Assembly (NCBI GenBank): GCA_965262665.1
Contig: CBDHFR010000004.1
Span: 496,001 to 560,000, forward strand
Reading direction: 5' to 3'
Length of the DNA stretch: 64,000 nt
DNA from: CBDBND01 sp965262665
Lineage (GTDB): Bacteria; Pseudomonadota; Alphaproteobacteria; Rhodospirillales; Rhodospirillaceae
The translations under genes and the position numbers were made by a program. Below the pieces are notes generated by a model. That model did no database searches. It was given only the letters and a program-made list of their open reading frames with translations, and was not told where the DNA came from. Numbering within the stretch: position 1 is the stretch's first letter; each line of letters starts with the position of its first letter. Below, piece by piece: positions 44,722-53,351 of the stretch.

Positions 44722-45702
44722 TTAAGCCGCTTGGCGTTGATGGTTCAAGCGGCGGTTTTGGGTGGTCAGTTTTTTGATCTTTTTTCTCTTTTCGATGATG
44801 GCGGTGTGGCGTCCAAAGTAGGCGTCGGCTGGAGTTACGTTGCCGATGCTCTCGTGGTAGCGTTGGTTGTTGTAGCGATCGACGAAGGCGCTGATCTGGT
44901 TTTCGAGATCGCCGGGTAGATAATAATTTTCAAGCAGGATCCGGTTCTTCAGCGTTTGATGCCAGCGCTCGATCTTGCCCTGGGTTTGCGGGTGATACGG
45001 TGCGCCCCGAACGTGATCCATACCGTGGTCCCCGAGCCATTCAGCCAGATCGCTGGAGATATAGGACGAGCCGTTGTCGCTGAGCAGCCTCGGCTTGTGG
45101 ACGGCATTGGCGCGATTGCAGCCTGAGGCTTCTAGCGCCAACTTCAGTGTTGCCGTCACATCGTCCGCCGTCATGTTGGTGCAGAGCTTCCAAGCAATGA
45201 TGTAGCGGGAATAGTCGTCCAAGATGGTCGACAGATAAAACCAGCCCCAGCCGATGACCTTGAGATAGGTGAAGTCGGTCTGCCACAGCTGGTTCGGCGC
45301 CGTGGTCTTGTCGCGGAACTCATCGGCTGCCTTGATGATCACGAAAGCGGGGCTGGTGATCAGGTCGTGGGCTTTGAGAAGCCGATAAACCGAGGCTTCC
45401 GAGACAAAGTAGCCCCTGGTGTCCGTAAACCTGACGGCCAGTTCCCGGGGCGACAGTTGTGTCTCCTCCAGGGCAAGATCGATGATCTGCCCCCGGACAT
45501 CATCCGGGATCCGGTTCCATACCCGGCCCGGGCTGCTGTTGCGATCCTCAAGACCGGCGTCGCCAAAGGCCAGAAAACGATCGTACCAGCGATAAAAGGT
45601 GGTCTTCGGAATGCCCAGCTTGTCCAAAGTGGACCCGACGCCCAGGTGGGACTGCTCGACCAGGCGGATGATCTCCAGCTTCTCGGATGCGCGATACCTC
45701 AT
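44722..45702 (-). CDS. IS3-family transposase OrfB (copy 1)
   Basis: The 326-residue DDE integrase-type transposase has Asp in LWQTDFTYLKVIGWGWFYLS, Asp in RLLSDNGSSYISSDLAEWLG and Glu in QTQGKIERWHQTLKNRILLE, with the usual 35-residue spacing. Its ATG overlaps the orfA stop (ATGA), so it is expressed by coupling or programmed frameshifting. Confidence 0.93.
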   Translation of the reverse strand: MRYRASEKLEIIRLVEQSHLGVGSTLDKLGIPKTTFYRWYDRFLAFGDAGLEDRNSSPGRVWNRIPDDVRGQIIDLALEETQLSPRELAVRFTDTRGYFVSEASVYRLLKAHDLITSPAFVIIKAADEFRDKTTAPNQLWQTDFTYLKVIGWGWFYLSTILDDYSRYIIAWKLCTNMTADDVTATLKLALEASGCNRANAVHKPRLLSDNGSSYISSDLAEWLGDHGMDHVRGAPYHPQTQGKIERWHQTLKNRILLENYYLPGDLENQISAFVDRYNNQRYHESIGNVTPADAYFGRHTAIIEKRKKIKKLTTQNRRLNHQRQAA

Positions 45703-46073
45703 TCCTCGTCTCCCCCGTGCCCGAGCATGTTTTTTTTGAGAAGACGGTTCTCCAGCGAAAGTTCGGCGACCAACTCCTTCAAGTCGCGCATCTCCTGGCG
45801 GAGGCCTTTAACCTCGCCCGAGGTCGCTTGGCGCCCGGTGTCGCCGGCGAGCCGCTTCTTGCCCGCTTCCAAAAACTCTTTCGACCAGCTGTAATACAGA
45901 CCCTCGGCGATGCCCTCGCGGCGGCACAAGGCGGCGATGCTCTCCTCGCCGCGCAGGCCCGACACCACGATCCGGATCTTCTCCTCAGCCGTATACTGCT
46001 TGCGTGTCTTGCGCCGAATATCCCGAACCGTTCTCTCCGCCGGGTCGTTCTTGCTCATTAATTTCTGTCTCAT
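45699..46073 (-). CDS. IS3-family transposase OrfA (copy 1)
   Basis: The 124-residue HTH subunit (RKQYTAEEKIRIVVSGLRGE, ALCRREGIAEGLYYSWSKEF) is followed by a leucine-zipper segment (RDLKELVAELSLENRLLKKN). It binds the IS ends together with OrfB. Confidence 0.92.
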   Translation of the reverse strand: MRQKLMSKNDPAERTVRDIRRKTRKQYTAEEKIRIVVSGLRGEESIAALCRREGIAEGLYYSWSKEFLEAGKKRLAGDTGRQATSGEVKGLRQEMRDLKELVAELSLENRLLKKNMLGHGGDEE

Positions 46074-46306
46074 CTTCGTTCCCTTCGGTCACTACGATGA
46101 GCCAGAAATCCTCCGTTATGCAATTACCTCAATTTGTCCCAAAGGCGCTGACGTCAGACAGGACTGGGTACAAATCAGCTTAATTTTGTGTGGATGGGGT
46201 TTTCGCAAGGGACAGGTCACAGCAAGCGGAAACTATACAGTCCTGTAGATATCGTGATGCAGGAGGTACGGCTAATAGTATTCATGGCGGCGGTGTCTTT
46301 CATGGG

Positions 46307-46828
46307 CTACTGACACAGCCGTTGTTGATTATCTTGATGGATTACACACTCTTTTATCATATCTCCTTTTCCAGATCTGCCATAAACCAGGATCCCATTT
46401 GAATCGCGGATGGTTTGGGTGACACTGTAGACATGGCCGCTGAAGGCGTGTTGAACAACCAAGACATTCGAGTTGTTCAGCTCTCCAATAAAAATATCTG
46501 AATAAGAATTACCGTCTGGCGCTGGATAGGGTGCTAAGGAAACGATTTCATCTTCTATGAAACTAACTTTCACGTTATTGCCGGAAACGACGGTCACAGA
46601 GCAGGACGCTCCCGTAAATTCAAATCCCACAAAAAGGCGGTGGAAAAACTTTTTGGAAGGAACACTTTCGCACCCATGGTAAGTGCCCATTTTTAATTCA
46701 GGCACCCTTGACGGCGTTTGGCGGGTCGTTTGCTCGGCACTGCTCGCGGTTGACATAACAGTACCTTCTAGCCCTCCACAAACGCTTGTGAAAAGAAAGA
46801 CCAATGCGACGGGTAAACTGATTTTCAT
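46307..46828 (-). CDS. Hypothetical exported protein
   Basis: The 173-residue protein has an N-terminal signal (ISLPVALVFLFTSVCGGLEG). A Cys follows the hydrophobic stretch, but the residues before it do not make a convincing lipobox. The mature part is beta-rich with spaced Cys residues (YHGCESVPSKKF, FTGASCSVTVVSG, IKECVIHQ). No family recognised. The start at 46828 begins the signal; no strong ribosome site is seen. Base composition is more AT-rich than the flanking core genes, suggesting transfer. Confidence 0.55.
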   Translation of the reverse strand: MKISLPVALVFLFTSVCGGLEGTVMSTASSAEQTTRQTPSRVPELKMGTYHGCESVPSKKFFHRLFVGFEFTGASCSVTVVSGNNVKVSFIEDEIVSLAPYPAPDGNSYSDIFIGELNNSNVLVVQHAFSGHVYSVTQTIRDSNGILVYGRSGKGDMIKECVIHQDNQQRLCQ

Positions 46829-47222
46829 AAGATCAATGTCGAGGTTGGGCATGATCAATGTCAAGCTTTCGGGCGACGTCGCCGGTTTCCGGCTCGTTGC
46901 TCAATAAAGCGGCGACCCTGCGAGTGTCTCGTCACGATGAATTTGCCTGTCCCTTCCAATTACCTCATCCACAGATATTCGTGATGGAGTCCCTCAAGGC
47001 GACATACACAGCAGGTGGTTGCATCAGCGCCTTACCGAGTTCTATAGCGGATGAGGCAATTGGAATAGGCAGTAGCCGATTAATTCGCAACTGCAGCAAT
47101 AACATAACGGAATCCACCTTAATGCAAATTGCGTCTATGTTGAATGACCATTGAAAACAGAAGCATAGACCACGATATGGAGAGAGCGGCAAGTCAATGC
47201 CGTTTCACGGAAAGGCATCTTC
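46829..47222. other. AT-rich spacer
   Basis: No supported gene. Short open frames exist on both strands but lack ribosome sites and protein-like composition. Composition is clearly more AT-rich than the housekeeping part. Confidence 0.4.
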
Positions 47223-47411
47223 ATGGCTTACAAAAAGTTCTACGCACCGCAGGATGAATTAGAAAAGTCTGATTTAAAAAAAGAGACGCAAGAAAAAACG
47301 TCAGCCCGAAGCACCGCAATAGAGACTGAAAAACAACTCCAAAGGCACACGCTGCATCTAAATTTTGGCAGTAAAGGTCCCTCGGGCAAAAAAGACCACC
47401 GTCCCTTCTAA
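47223..47411 (+). CDS. Possible small charged protein (62 aa)
   Basis: This ORF starts at ATG 47223 with GGAAAGG 9 nt upstream and encodes a very hydrophilic peptide rich in Lys, Glu and Gln (DELEKSDLKKETQEKTSARS). It has no recognisable domain and could be disordered. It is flanked by IS debris, so it may also be chance. Confidence 0.35.
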   Translation: MAYKKFYAPQDELEKSDLKKETQEKTSARSTAIETEKQLQRHTLHLNFGSKGPSGKKDHRPF

Positions 47412-47589
47412 GGTGCGTTGTCAATTGCATATCCTTTTTTGGGAATCGCCAACTCACGGCCCAAAAAAGTTTGTTCGATCGGGTGCGTGAGCGCGATACG
47501 CATACTATAATCCTGCGCGGATTCACAGCATACGCATTAACGTGTACTAGCAATGGATCAATTATGAAAACTATTCGACATGCACTAGA

Positions 47590-47939
47590 TGTATTTCCGA
47601 TTTATTCTGACGCATAGCCGTCAGCAACCAAGAAGTTCCTGCAGTGCTCGTGATTGAAGAGGCCGCAGACGTTACCGGCGGCTTTCCACAGATCATCGAT
47701 GGTGCGGGGTTTTAAGCGCTTCATGTGAGCTTTGAACTTTGAAAATGCGAGCTCGATCGGGTTGAAGTCCGGCGCATAGGGTGGCAGGAACAAAAGCCAT
47801 GCGCCCCGCTTTTCAACCGCCCGCCTGGCACCGTCGCGTTTGTCGGCCGGCAGATTGCCGGGGACAACAACAGCGCCTTTTTGAAGGGTCGGGGCGCGTT
47901 GCGTTTTGATGTACTGCTCGAATGCATCACCGTCCATGG
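47590..47939 (-). mobile_element. IS630-family fragment no. 3 (3' end only)
   Basis: This is near-identical to 17165-17513 of remnant no. 2. It contains the last about 110 codons of the transposase (from DGDAFEQYIKTQRAPTLQKG to NFLVADGYASE). It breaks off after the ATGG at 47937, where unrelated sequence begins. Confidence 0.88.
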
Positions 47940-48131
47940 TTGCCCCTTCCGTTTACCTTGCCCGCTGGTATTCGTGATGCAGTCCCCCAAGATGCGAATG
48001 CGCAATAATGGCATCAGTAAATTCTGTCGGTCTTGGCGACAAGGGCAACAAATGTCCAAGCGCCGTCGGCGCAAAGCTACCCTTGATCAGAGCCGGGCTG
48101 TTGGGCAGCATGATCGGTAAGGAGGGCCTCG

Positions 48132-48749
48132 GTGGGCTTTTATCGAGATCATATTATGCCGGTATTGATCGATCGCGGTATGCGCGTTGAGGTCATGACC
48201 GAACAGCGCGCTGGCATCTTGGCGCGGGCCGAAGGCCAGGTGCTTGAGGTGGGCATAGGCTCGGGCCTCAATATCCCCTATTACACCGACAGGGTCAGCC
48301 ATCTGTTTGGCTTGGAGCCCTTAGATAAGCTTCGCGCCAAGGCCCGGCCCCTGGCCGATGCGGCACCTTTCCCAGTGGAGTTCGTAGGCTTGGACGGGGC
48401 CGAGATTCCCCTCGACGATCACGTCATGGACATGGTGGTGACATCCTGGACCCTGTGCTCCATTCCAGATGTAGAGCGCGCACTGCAGGAGTTCCGCAGG
48501 GTGCTCAAGCCAGATGGGCGTTTTCTGTTCATTGAGCATGGCCGCGCGCCCGAAGAAGAGGAAAATACTGTTAAGTGGCAAGATCGATTCACGCCTCTGT
48601 TTCGCTGTCTTGCCGGTTGTCATCCCAATCGCAAAATCGACCACCTGATTTCAGAGGCCGGTTTCCGTTTCGATGAACTTGAAAATGTTTGTCTCAAGGG
48701 ACCGAAGATTTTATCATACCACTATATTGGCCTAGCACGGCCGGAATAA
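48132..48749 (+). CDS. Class I SAM-dependent methyltransferase
   Basis: The 205-residue methyltransferase has motif I VLEVGIGSGLNIPYYT, an acidic loop (LFGLEPLDKL), motif II/III MDMVVTSWTLCSIPDVERAL and VLKPDGRFLFIEHGRAPEEE. The family (methyltransferase 11) includes small-molecule and thiol methyltransferases; the substrate is unknown. The start is GTG 48132, with GGAGGG about 6 nt upstream. It is a lone intact gene among IS fragments. Confidence 0.85.
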   Translation: MGFYRDHIMPVLIDRGMRVEVMTEQRAGILARAEGQVLEVGIGSGLNIPYYTDRVSHLFGLEPLDKLRAKARPLADAAPFPVEFVGLDGAEIPLDDHVMDMVVTSWTLCSIPDVERALQEFRRVLKPDGRFLFIEHGRAPEEEENTVKWQDRFTPLFRCLAGCHPNRKIDHLISEAGFRFDELENVCLKGPKILSYHYIGLARPE

Positions 48750-48888
48750 GAACAGTCGCGGCTTTGTCGCGGCTATTCGTCGATCTTCATGATGCAAACC
48801 GGCCAGGTGTGAACGAGGTTTAGGAAGGGAAAGGCGTCAACTCGCAGACTGACAGTCCTGTATTATGGGTTTTTCTGCTCCGGGCCAG

Positions 48889-48904
48889 TTAGTCTGACAA
48901 TGCC
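48889..48904. repeat. Solo terminal repeat (TTAGTCTGACAATGCC)
   Basis: The same 16 bp occur at 29712-29727 and 54369-54384, and inverted with one change at 54221-54236 and 56977-56992. It looks like the terminal repeat of a lost IS. Confidence 0.7.
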
Positions 48905-48960
48905 AAACCGTCCCAGGCGTGGATAGAGTTTTCGGAACGGACATGCCCTAAGCCGGTCCG

Positions 48961-49263
48961 TCAATCGCTTACATCCTCTAGACTGCGGACAAGGAGCAAA
49001 AGACGCTTGAACTCCTCGTTGTCTGACGAACTCTTCCAAAAATTGACGAAGCGGCAAACCACTTGGATATTGTCTCGTTCGTAATGCCCGTCGCTATCGA
49101 TGCGGTCGGCGGAGGGAAGTAGATTTTTGTCCGCATCAGATCCGGGAAAATGGAACTTGAGTCCTGTCAGCGCGCATCGATTCGGCGCAATCCCTTTTCT
49201 GAAGGAGTCGGGACATAGCCAGAGCTTACGCAGAGGATCAGAACACGCAAACCACCACTGCCA
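48961..49263 (-). pseudogene. HNH-nuclease-like protein fragment without start
   Basis: This minus-strand frame of 101 codons, opened by a stop at 49264-49266, encodes WLCPDSFRKG, NRCALTGLKFHFPG, PSADRIDSDGHYERDNIQVV and CRFVNFWKSSSDNEEFKRLL. The DRID...GHY...N pattern and preceding Cys resemble HNH nucleases. There is no ATG/GTG/TTG in frame at the front, and a frameshift near 49265 is possible. The composition is clearly coding. It may be a decayed mobile or restriction-linked nuclease. Confidence 0.55.
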
Positions 49264-49567
49264 TCAGAATAAATTATCGGCCACACAATGTTTGTCGCCA
49301 TAAACCTTGTTCCAGTGGTTCCACATTGATGATTTAAATCGGGCAGGCACTTATTATTAATAGTCTGACGAACCAGTTCAGTGCATTGCCGGGCATCGCC
49401 TATTCGGGCAAAATAAAACCAAATGCGGATGCCTCACCGTTACTGGTCAACAGAGCCTGGGGCCACAAATCGACTCAAAAGGGACGGACACTACCGCCTG
49501 ACAAAGGTCAGAGGTTCTGTAACGATTCGACTGGCCGTACGACTGGAATAAAAAGGGATACCTTTGA
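49264..49567. other. Spacer upstream of the SYLF gene
   Basis: No gene recognised. The final 60 bp should hold the promoter and ribosome site of the SYLF-domain gene. Confidence 0.35.
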
Positions 49568-50305
49568 ATGGATACGAACATGGTGAAGACCTTTAAACTG
49601 GTGCCCGGCGGCGTGGCCGTCATGGCTTTTATGTGCGGGTTTCTTTTCAATTCTTTGAGCGGATATGCGGACGATGCCATGGATGCCCGTCATGTCATCG
49701 AAGAAGCAGTCATCGCCGTCGAACGCGTCCGTGGAGAACACAGGCCAGCGGAACAATTGACGGGCCTGTTGCAAAAGACCCGTGGCGTTCTTGTCATTCC
49801 GTCCTATTACAAGGCTGGCTTTATCATCGGTGGAAGTTACGGCGACGGTGTGCTGCTCAAGAAAAACCGGGACGACACGTTTGGTGACCCTGCGTTTTAC
49901 CGGATGACGTCAGGCTCCATTGGGTTGCAGGCGGGCATGCAGTCGGCTGAAATCATGTTCATGATCCTCACCGAGAAGGGGATGCAGGCCATTCTGGACG
50001 ACGAGTTCAAGATCGGTGCCAACGTGGGTCTGAGCATCGGTGCCATCGGTGCCGGGGCGGAGGCGGCGACCACCACGAACGTGGGCAATGACATCGTGGC
50101 GTATTCTTTGAATACGGGATTATTTGCCGGAGGAAGTTTGGAAGGCAGCGTCATTAAACCGCGCAAGGACTGGAATGCGGCCGTCTACGGTGTCGGTCAA
50201 GATCACCCGAGAGTCATTATCGAAAACGATCAGCTGCTCTATGCGAACGAATTGAAGCAGGCCTTGATCGCGGGTCTTGACACCGAAACACCGCAAATCA
50301 ATTAA
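49568..50305 (+). CDS. Exported SYLF-domain (YSC84-like) lipid-binding protein
   Basis: The 245-residue protein has a signal segment (about residues 12-34, LVPGGVAVMAFMCGFLFNSL). The SYLF/Ysc84 domain follows: KTRGVLVIPSYYKAGFIIGG, SYGDGVLLKKN, SIGLQAGMQSAEIMFMILTE and NVGLSIGAIGAGAEAATTTN. Such domains bind lipids; the bacterial role is unclear. The frame continues open for 46 codons after the TAA (NENRSDYRRKFDKEADNFGT) to a TGA near 50444. That may be a separate small ORF or a former extension. Confidence 0.82.
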   Translation: MDTNMVKTFKLVPGGVAVMAFMCGFLFNSLSGYADDAMDARHVIEEAVIAVERVRGEHRPAEQLTGLLQKTRGVLVIPSYYKAGFIIGGSYGDGVLLKKNRDDTFGDPAFYRMTSGSIGLQAGMQSAEIMFMILTEKGMQAILDDEFKIGANVGLSIGAIGAGAEAATTTNVGNDIVAYSLNTGLFAGGSLEGSVIKPRKDWNAAVYGVGQDHPRVIIENDQLLYANELKQALIAGLDTETPQIN

Positions 50306-50567
50306 TTGAACGAGAACCGCTCCGACTACCGCCGCAAGTTCGATAAGGAGGCGGACAATTTCGGAACGCGCTTCGGGTTTTACGAGCAATGGAGAGGACT
50401 CGGACGCTCTGCGCTGACTCTAGGGCCGTCCCCTGCGAAAGCCTGATCCGCCGCTTTTCATGGTGCTAACAGTCTACGTGCGGATGAGGTTCTCGGAAGG
50501 CATAGGTTCGTTATACCTTTCCTTCCGCCGGACTTTCACCGTCTATCCAACCCAGAGTTAGCCTGAC

Positions 50568-50871
50568 TTTCACCAGCGCGCGGCAAACCGCAGCACGATG
50601 CCGTGCTCCGGCGCATCGCCGTTGGCGGCCTGGCGCCGCAGCCCTTCAAGGGCCAGGGCGATTTCGGGGCCGTCGCGGCGTTCCGGCGTGAGGCGCCAGC
50701 CGAGCCGCTGGTCGTTGCCGCCGGCGGATGTGCCCAACCCGAGATACGGCGTGCCGGTGAACCGGCCGCCGAAGACGGGAAAGCCGTAACCCGCGGACGC
50801 GTCGAGCCGTCCGCCCGGGGATGCGCCGCCGGGGGCCCTCGAGCGCCAGCGGCAGTCCCAGCGCCGCGCGG
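50568..50871 (-). pseudogene. Outer-membrane beta-barrel (autotransporter-like) C-terminal fragment
   Basis: The frame reads GRLDASAGYGFPVFGGRFTG, TPYLGLGTSAGGNDQRLGWR, EIALALEGLRRQAANGDAPE and ends HGIVLRFAARW-stop. The aromatic last residue and alternating pattern are those of outer-membrane barrels, and this ending is common in large repetitive surface proteins. The upstream part is cut at about 50.87 kb by an IS3/IS30 junction, with a frameshift just before it (LPLALEGP in the next frame). Confidence 0.7.
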
Positions 50872-51170
50872 CGGCTGATCCGCCATTGCGATCGCGGTGT
50901 GCAAGGCGAGTTCAATCGGTCGTCGCAACACTCTGGCATAGGAGGTTGCTATGACGGTACGCAGACGGCGGTCGGATCGGTCTGGACGGAGCAAGTTGCA
51001 TTCGCCAGGTCGACCGGACTCGGCACGGCGTGAGGAGCTTGTTCGGTTCTGGGCAGCGATTGCGACGGGGCGTTCGAGCGAGGACGCGGCCCGAGATGCC
51101 GGTGTATCCCCTCCGGTACCGGACGCCGGCACAGGCCAGGAGAGATATGACCATCGATCAGGCCGCATAG
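50872..51170 (+). pseudogene. IS30-family fragment (5' end) preceded by an IS3 scrap
   Basis: 50872-50903 repeats the IS3 orfB site seen at 29.16 kb (HCDRGVQ codons). Next come the IS30 inverted repeat (TCGTCGCAACAC) and GGAGG. ATG 50951 opens TVRRRRSDRSGRSKLHSPGR and ARREELVRFWAAIATGRSSE, the HTH start of an IS30 transposase. It decays after about 55 codons. Confidence 0.75.
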
Positions 51171-51236
51171 GTGAAGAACCACCTGGTCCGGATTTTGGGA
51201 GCAACGTCATCTATGGCGTATTCATTGGAGCGAGCA

Positions 51237-51716
51237 ATGCCGGTCGATACGATTATACAATATCTTGAGGCGGCGTTAATCGACCTGCCAATTGGTTTTA
51301 CCGACACATTTGAATACACCCGAACCGGGACAAACTGGACACATCCGCTGATTTGGGGACACCTAGTCAAAGCGGCATGGGAAGTCGAATGTGTATCTCA
51401 AATTGGAATTGATGTCCGGTTAAACGATACCAAAGGAACAAAATTCCAGCCGGACCTTGTAGGATTTAATAAAAAACTAAAGCCGATCTTCGCAATTGAT
51501 TATGAAAGCCCAAATTCTTCAGACGGTCGAATTCCAACCAAAGACATCGGCGCATATACAGCATGGCGGGAAGCAACCGGCGAAAACTTTCCATACGTCG
51601 TTGTCATAACTCTACCAAACAAAAAACACCACGTTGGGAACTTCGGTATGTATCCACAAATGGATACAATCAGAGTGTTAAAGGTCATGAATCAGAAGTG
51701 CGAAACAACCCCATGA
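51237..51716 (+). CDS. Hypothetical protein with PD-(D/E)XK-like pattern
   Basis: The 159-residue protein starts at ATG 51237, with GGAG 6 nt upstream. The core FQPDLVGFNKKLKPIFAIDY with ESPNSSDGR has an acidic pair spaced like a PD-(D/E)XK nuclease (PD, then DYE), but the usual Lys is not obvious. A conserved-looking Trp-rich segment precedes it (NWTHPLIWGHLVKAAWEVEC). I do not recognise a named family. Codon use is AT-richer than the core genes. Its stop overlaps the ATG of a small ORF (ATGA) that is split by IS3. Confidence 0.6.
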   Translation: MPVDTIIQYLEAALIDLPIGFTDTFEYTRTGTNWTHPLIWGHLVKAAWEVECVSQIGIDVRLNDTKGTKFQPDLVGFNKKLKPIFAIDYESPNSSDGRIPTKDIGAYTAWREATGENFPYVVVITLPNKKHHVGNFGMYPQMDTIRVLKVMNQKCETTP

Positions 51717-51847
51717 GATTTTGGGTGAGCCACTATCGTGATTGCCTGAAAGATAAAGATTTATCTGGGGTGACTGTCCGTCATCAAAACAAATGGGACT
51801 GTTGAGCGTGTTTCATAAGGGAGGATCGGGCTCATCTTTGTTTGATG

Positions 51848-52828
51848 TTAAGCCGCTTGGCGTTGATGGTTCAAGCGGCGGTTTTGGGTGGTCAGTTTTT
51901 TGATCTTTTTTCTCTTTTCGATGCTGGCGGTGTGGCGTCCAAAGTAGGCGTCGGCTGGAGTTACGTTGCCGATGCTCTCGTGGTAGCGTTGGTTGTTGTA
52001 GCGATCGACGAAGGCGCTGATCTGGTTTTCGAGATCGCCGGGTAGATAATAATTTTCAAGCAGGATCCGGTTCTTCAGCGTTTGATGCCAGCGCTCGATC
52101 TTGCCCTGGGTTTGCGGGTGATACGGTGCGCCCCGAACGTGATCCATACCGTGGTCCCCGAGCCATTCAGCCAGATCGCTGGAGATATAGGACGAGCCGT
52201 TGTCGCTGAGCAGCCTCGGCTTGTGGACGACATTGGCGCGATTGCAGCCTGAGGCTTCTAGCGCCAACTTCAGTGTTGCCGTCACATCGTCCGCCGTCAT
52301 GTTGGTGCAGAGCTTCCAAGCAATGATGTAGCGGGAATAGTCGTCCAAGATGGTCGACAGATAAAACCAGCCCCAGCCGATGACCTTGAGAGAGGTGAAG
52401 TCGGTCTGCCACAGCTGGTTCGGCGCCGTGGTCTTGTCGCGGAACTCATCGGCTGCCTTGATGATCACGAAAGCGGGGCTGGTGATCAGGTCGTGGGCTT
52501 TGAGAAGCCGATAAACCGAGGCTTCCGAGACAAAGTAGCCCCTGGTGTCCGTAAACCTGACGGCCAGTTCCCGGGGCGACAGTTGTGTCTCCTCCAGGGC
52601 AAGATCGATGATCTGCCCCCGGACATCATCCGGGATCCGGTTCCATACCCGGCCCGGGCTGCTGTTGCGATCCTCAAGACCGGCGTCGCCAAAGGCCAGA
52701 AAACGATCGTACCAGCGATAAAGGGTGGTCTTCGGAATGCCCAGCTTGTCCAAAGTGGACCCGACGCCCAGGTGGGACTGCTCGACCAGGCGGATGATCT
52801 CCAGCTTCTCGGATGCGCGATACCTCAT
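51848..52828 (-). CDS. IS3-family transposase OrfB (copy 2)
   Basis: This 326-residue protein is almost identical to copy 1; visible differences include TLYRW for TFYRW, DFTSLKV for DFTYLKV, NVVHK for NAVHK and TASIEK for TAIIEK. All three DDE residues are kept. The Tyr-to-Ser change lies two residues after the first catalytic Asp. Confidence 0.93.
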   Translation of the reverse strand: MRYRASEKLEIIRLVEQSHLGVGSTLDKLGIPKTTLYRWYDRFLAFGDAGLEDRNSSPGRVWNRIPDDVRGQIIDLALEETQLSPRELAVRFTDTRGYFVSEASVYRLLKAHDLITSPAFVIIKAADEFRDKTTAPNQLWQTDFTSLKVIGWGWFYLSTILDDYSRYIIAWKLCTNMTADDVTATLKLALEASGCNRANVVHKPRLLSDNGSSYISSDLAEWLGDHGMDHVRGAPYHPQTQGKIERWHQTLKNRILLENYYLPGDLENQISAFVDRYNNQRYHESIGNVTPADAYFGRHTASIEKRKKIKKLTTQNRRLNHQRQAA

Positions 52829-53199
52829 TCCTCGTCTCCCCCGTGCCCGAGCATGTTTTTTTTGAGAAGACGGTTCTCCAGCGAAAGTTCGGCGACCAAC
52901 TCCTTCAAGTCGCGCATCTCCTGGCGGAGGCCTTTAACCTCGCCCGAGGTCGCTTGGCGCCCGGTGTCGCCGGCGAGCCGCTTCTTGCCCGCTTCCAAAA
53001 ACTCTTTCGACCAGCTGTAATACAGACCCTCGGCGATGCCCTCGCGGCGGCACAAGGCGGCGATGCTCTCCTCGCCGCGCAGGCCCGACACCACGATCCG
53101 GATCTTCTCCTCAGCCGTATACTGCTTGCGTGTCTTGCGCCGAATATCCCGAACCGTTCTCTCCGCCGGGTCGTTCTTGCTCATTAATTTCTGTCTCAT
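52825..53199 (-). CDS. IS3-family transposase OrfA (copy 2)
   Basis: The 124 residues are identical to copy 1 as far as I can compare: HTH then leucine zipper. It overlaps orfB by 4 nt. Confidence 0.92.
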   Translation of the reverse strand: MRQKLMSKNDPAERTVRDIRRKTRKQYTAEEKIRIVVSGLRGEESIAALCRREGIAEGLYYSWSKEFLEAGKKRLAGDTGRQATSGEVKGLRQEMRDLKELVAELSLENRLLKKNMLGHGGDEE

Positions 53200-53351
53200 C
53201 TTCGTTCCCTTCGGTCACTACGATGAGCCAGAAATCCTCCGTTATGCAATTACCTCAATTTGTCCCAAAGGCGCTGACGTCAGACACTGGGGTGACAATA
53301 CTCAATATTTCTGGACGCTCCGTTAAGAAACTCTGCATCCGAGAAAGATAA

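Larger units (their letters stand above)
44649..46160 (-). mobile_element. IS3-family element, copy 1 (1512 bp)
   Basis: The ends start TGTCCGTCATCA (left) and, on the other strand, TGTCTGACGTCA (right), with a shared inner TTGGGAC-type motif. The 8-bp sequence GGACTGGG flanks both sides (44641-44648 and 46161-46168), a perfect target duplication. orfA and orfB are intact. A second copy lies at 51775-53286. Confidence 0.92.
51775..53286 (-). mobile_element. IS3-family element, copy 2 (1512 bp)
   Basis: It has the same length and ends as copy 1. A perfect 10-bp duplication (CTGGGGTGAC) flanks both sides, at 51765-51774 and 53287-53296. Only a few substitutions separate the copies, so both moved recently. 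Confidence 0.93.
51713..53351 (+). pseudogene. Small overlapping ORF split by IS3 copy 2
   Basis: ATG 51713 overlaps the preceding stop. The frame reads RFWVSHYRDCLKDKDLSGVT up to the IS at 51775. Removing the IS and one 10-bp duplication lets it continue ILNISGRSVKKLCIRER to TAA at about 53351, 38 codons in all. The true gene may have been longer, because an IS5-type remnant begins at the same place. Confidence 0.4.

Noticed and set aside
50598..51033. Several Arg/Pro-rich plus-strand frames
   Set aside because: They are antisense to the outer-membrane barrel fragment or run through the IS3/IS30 junction.
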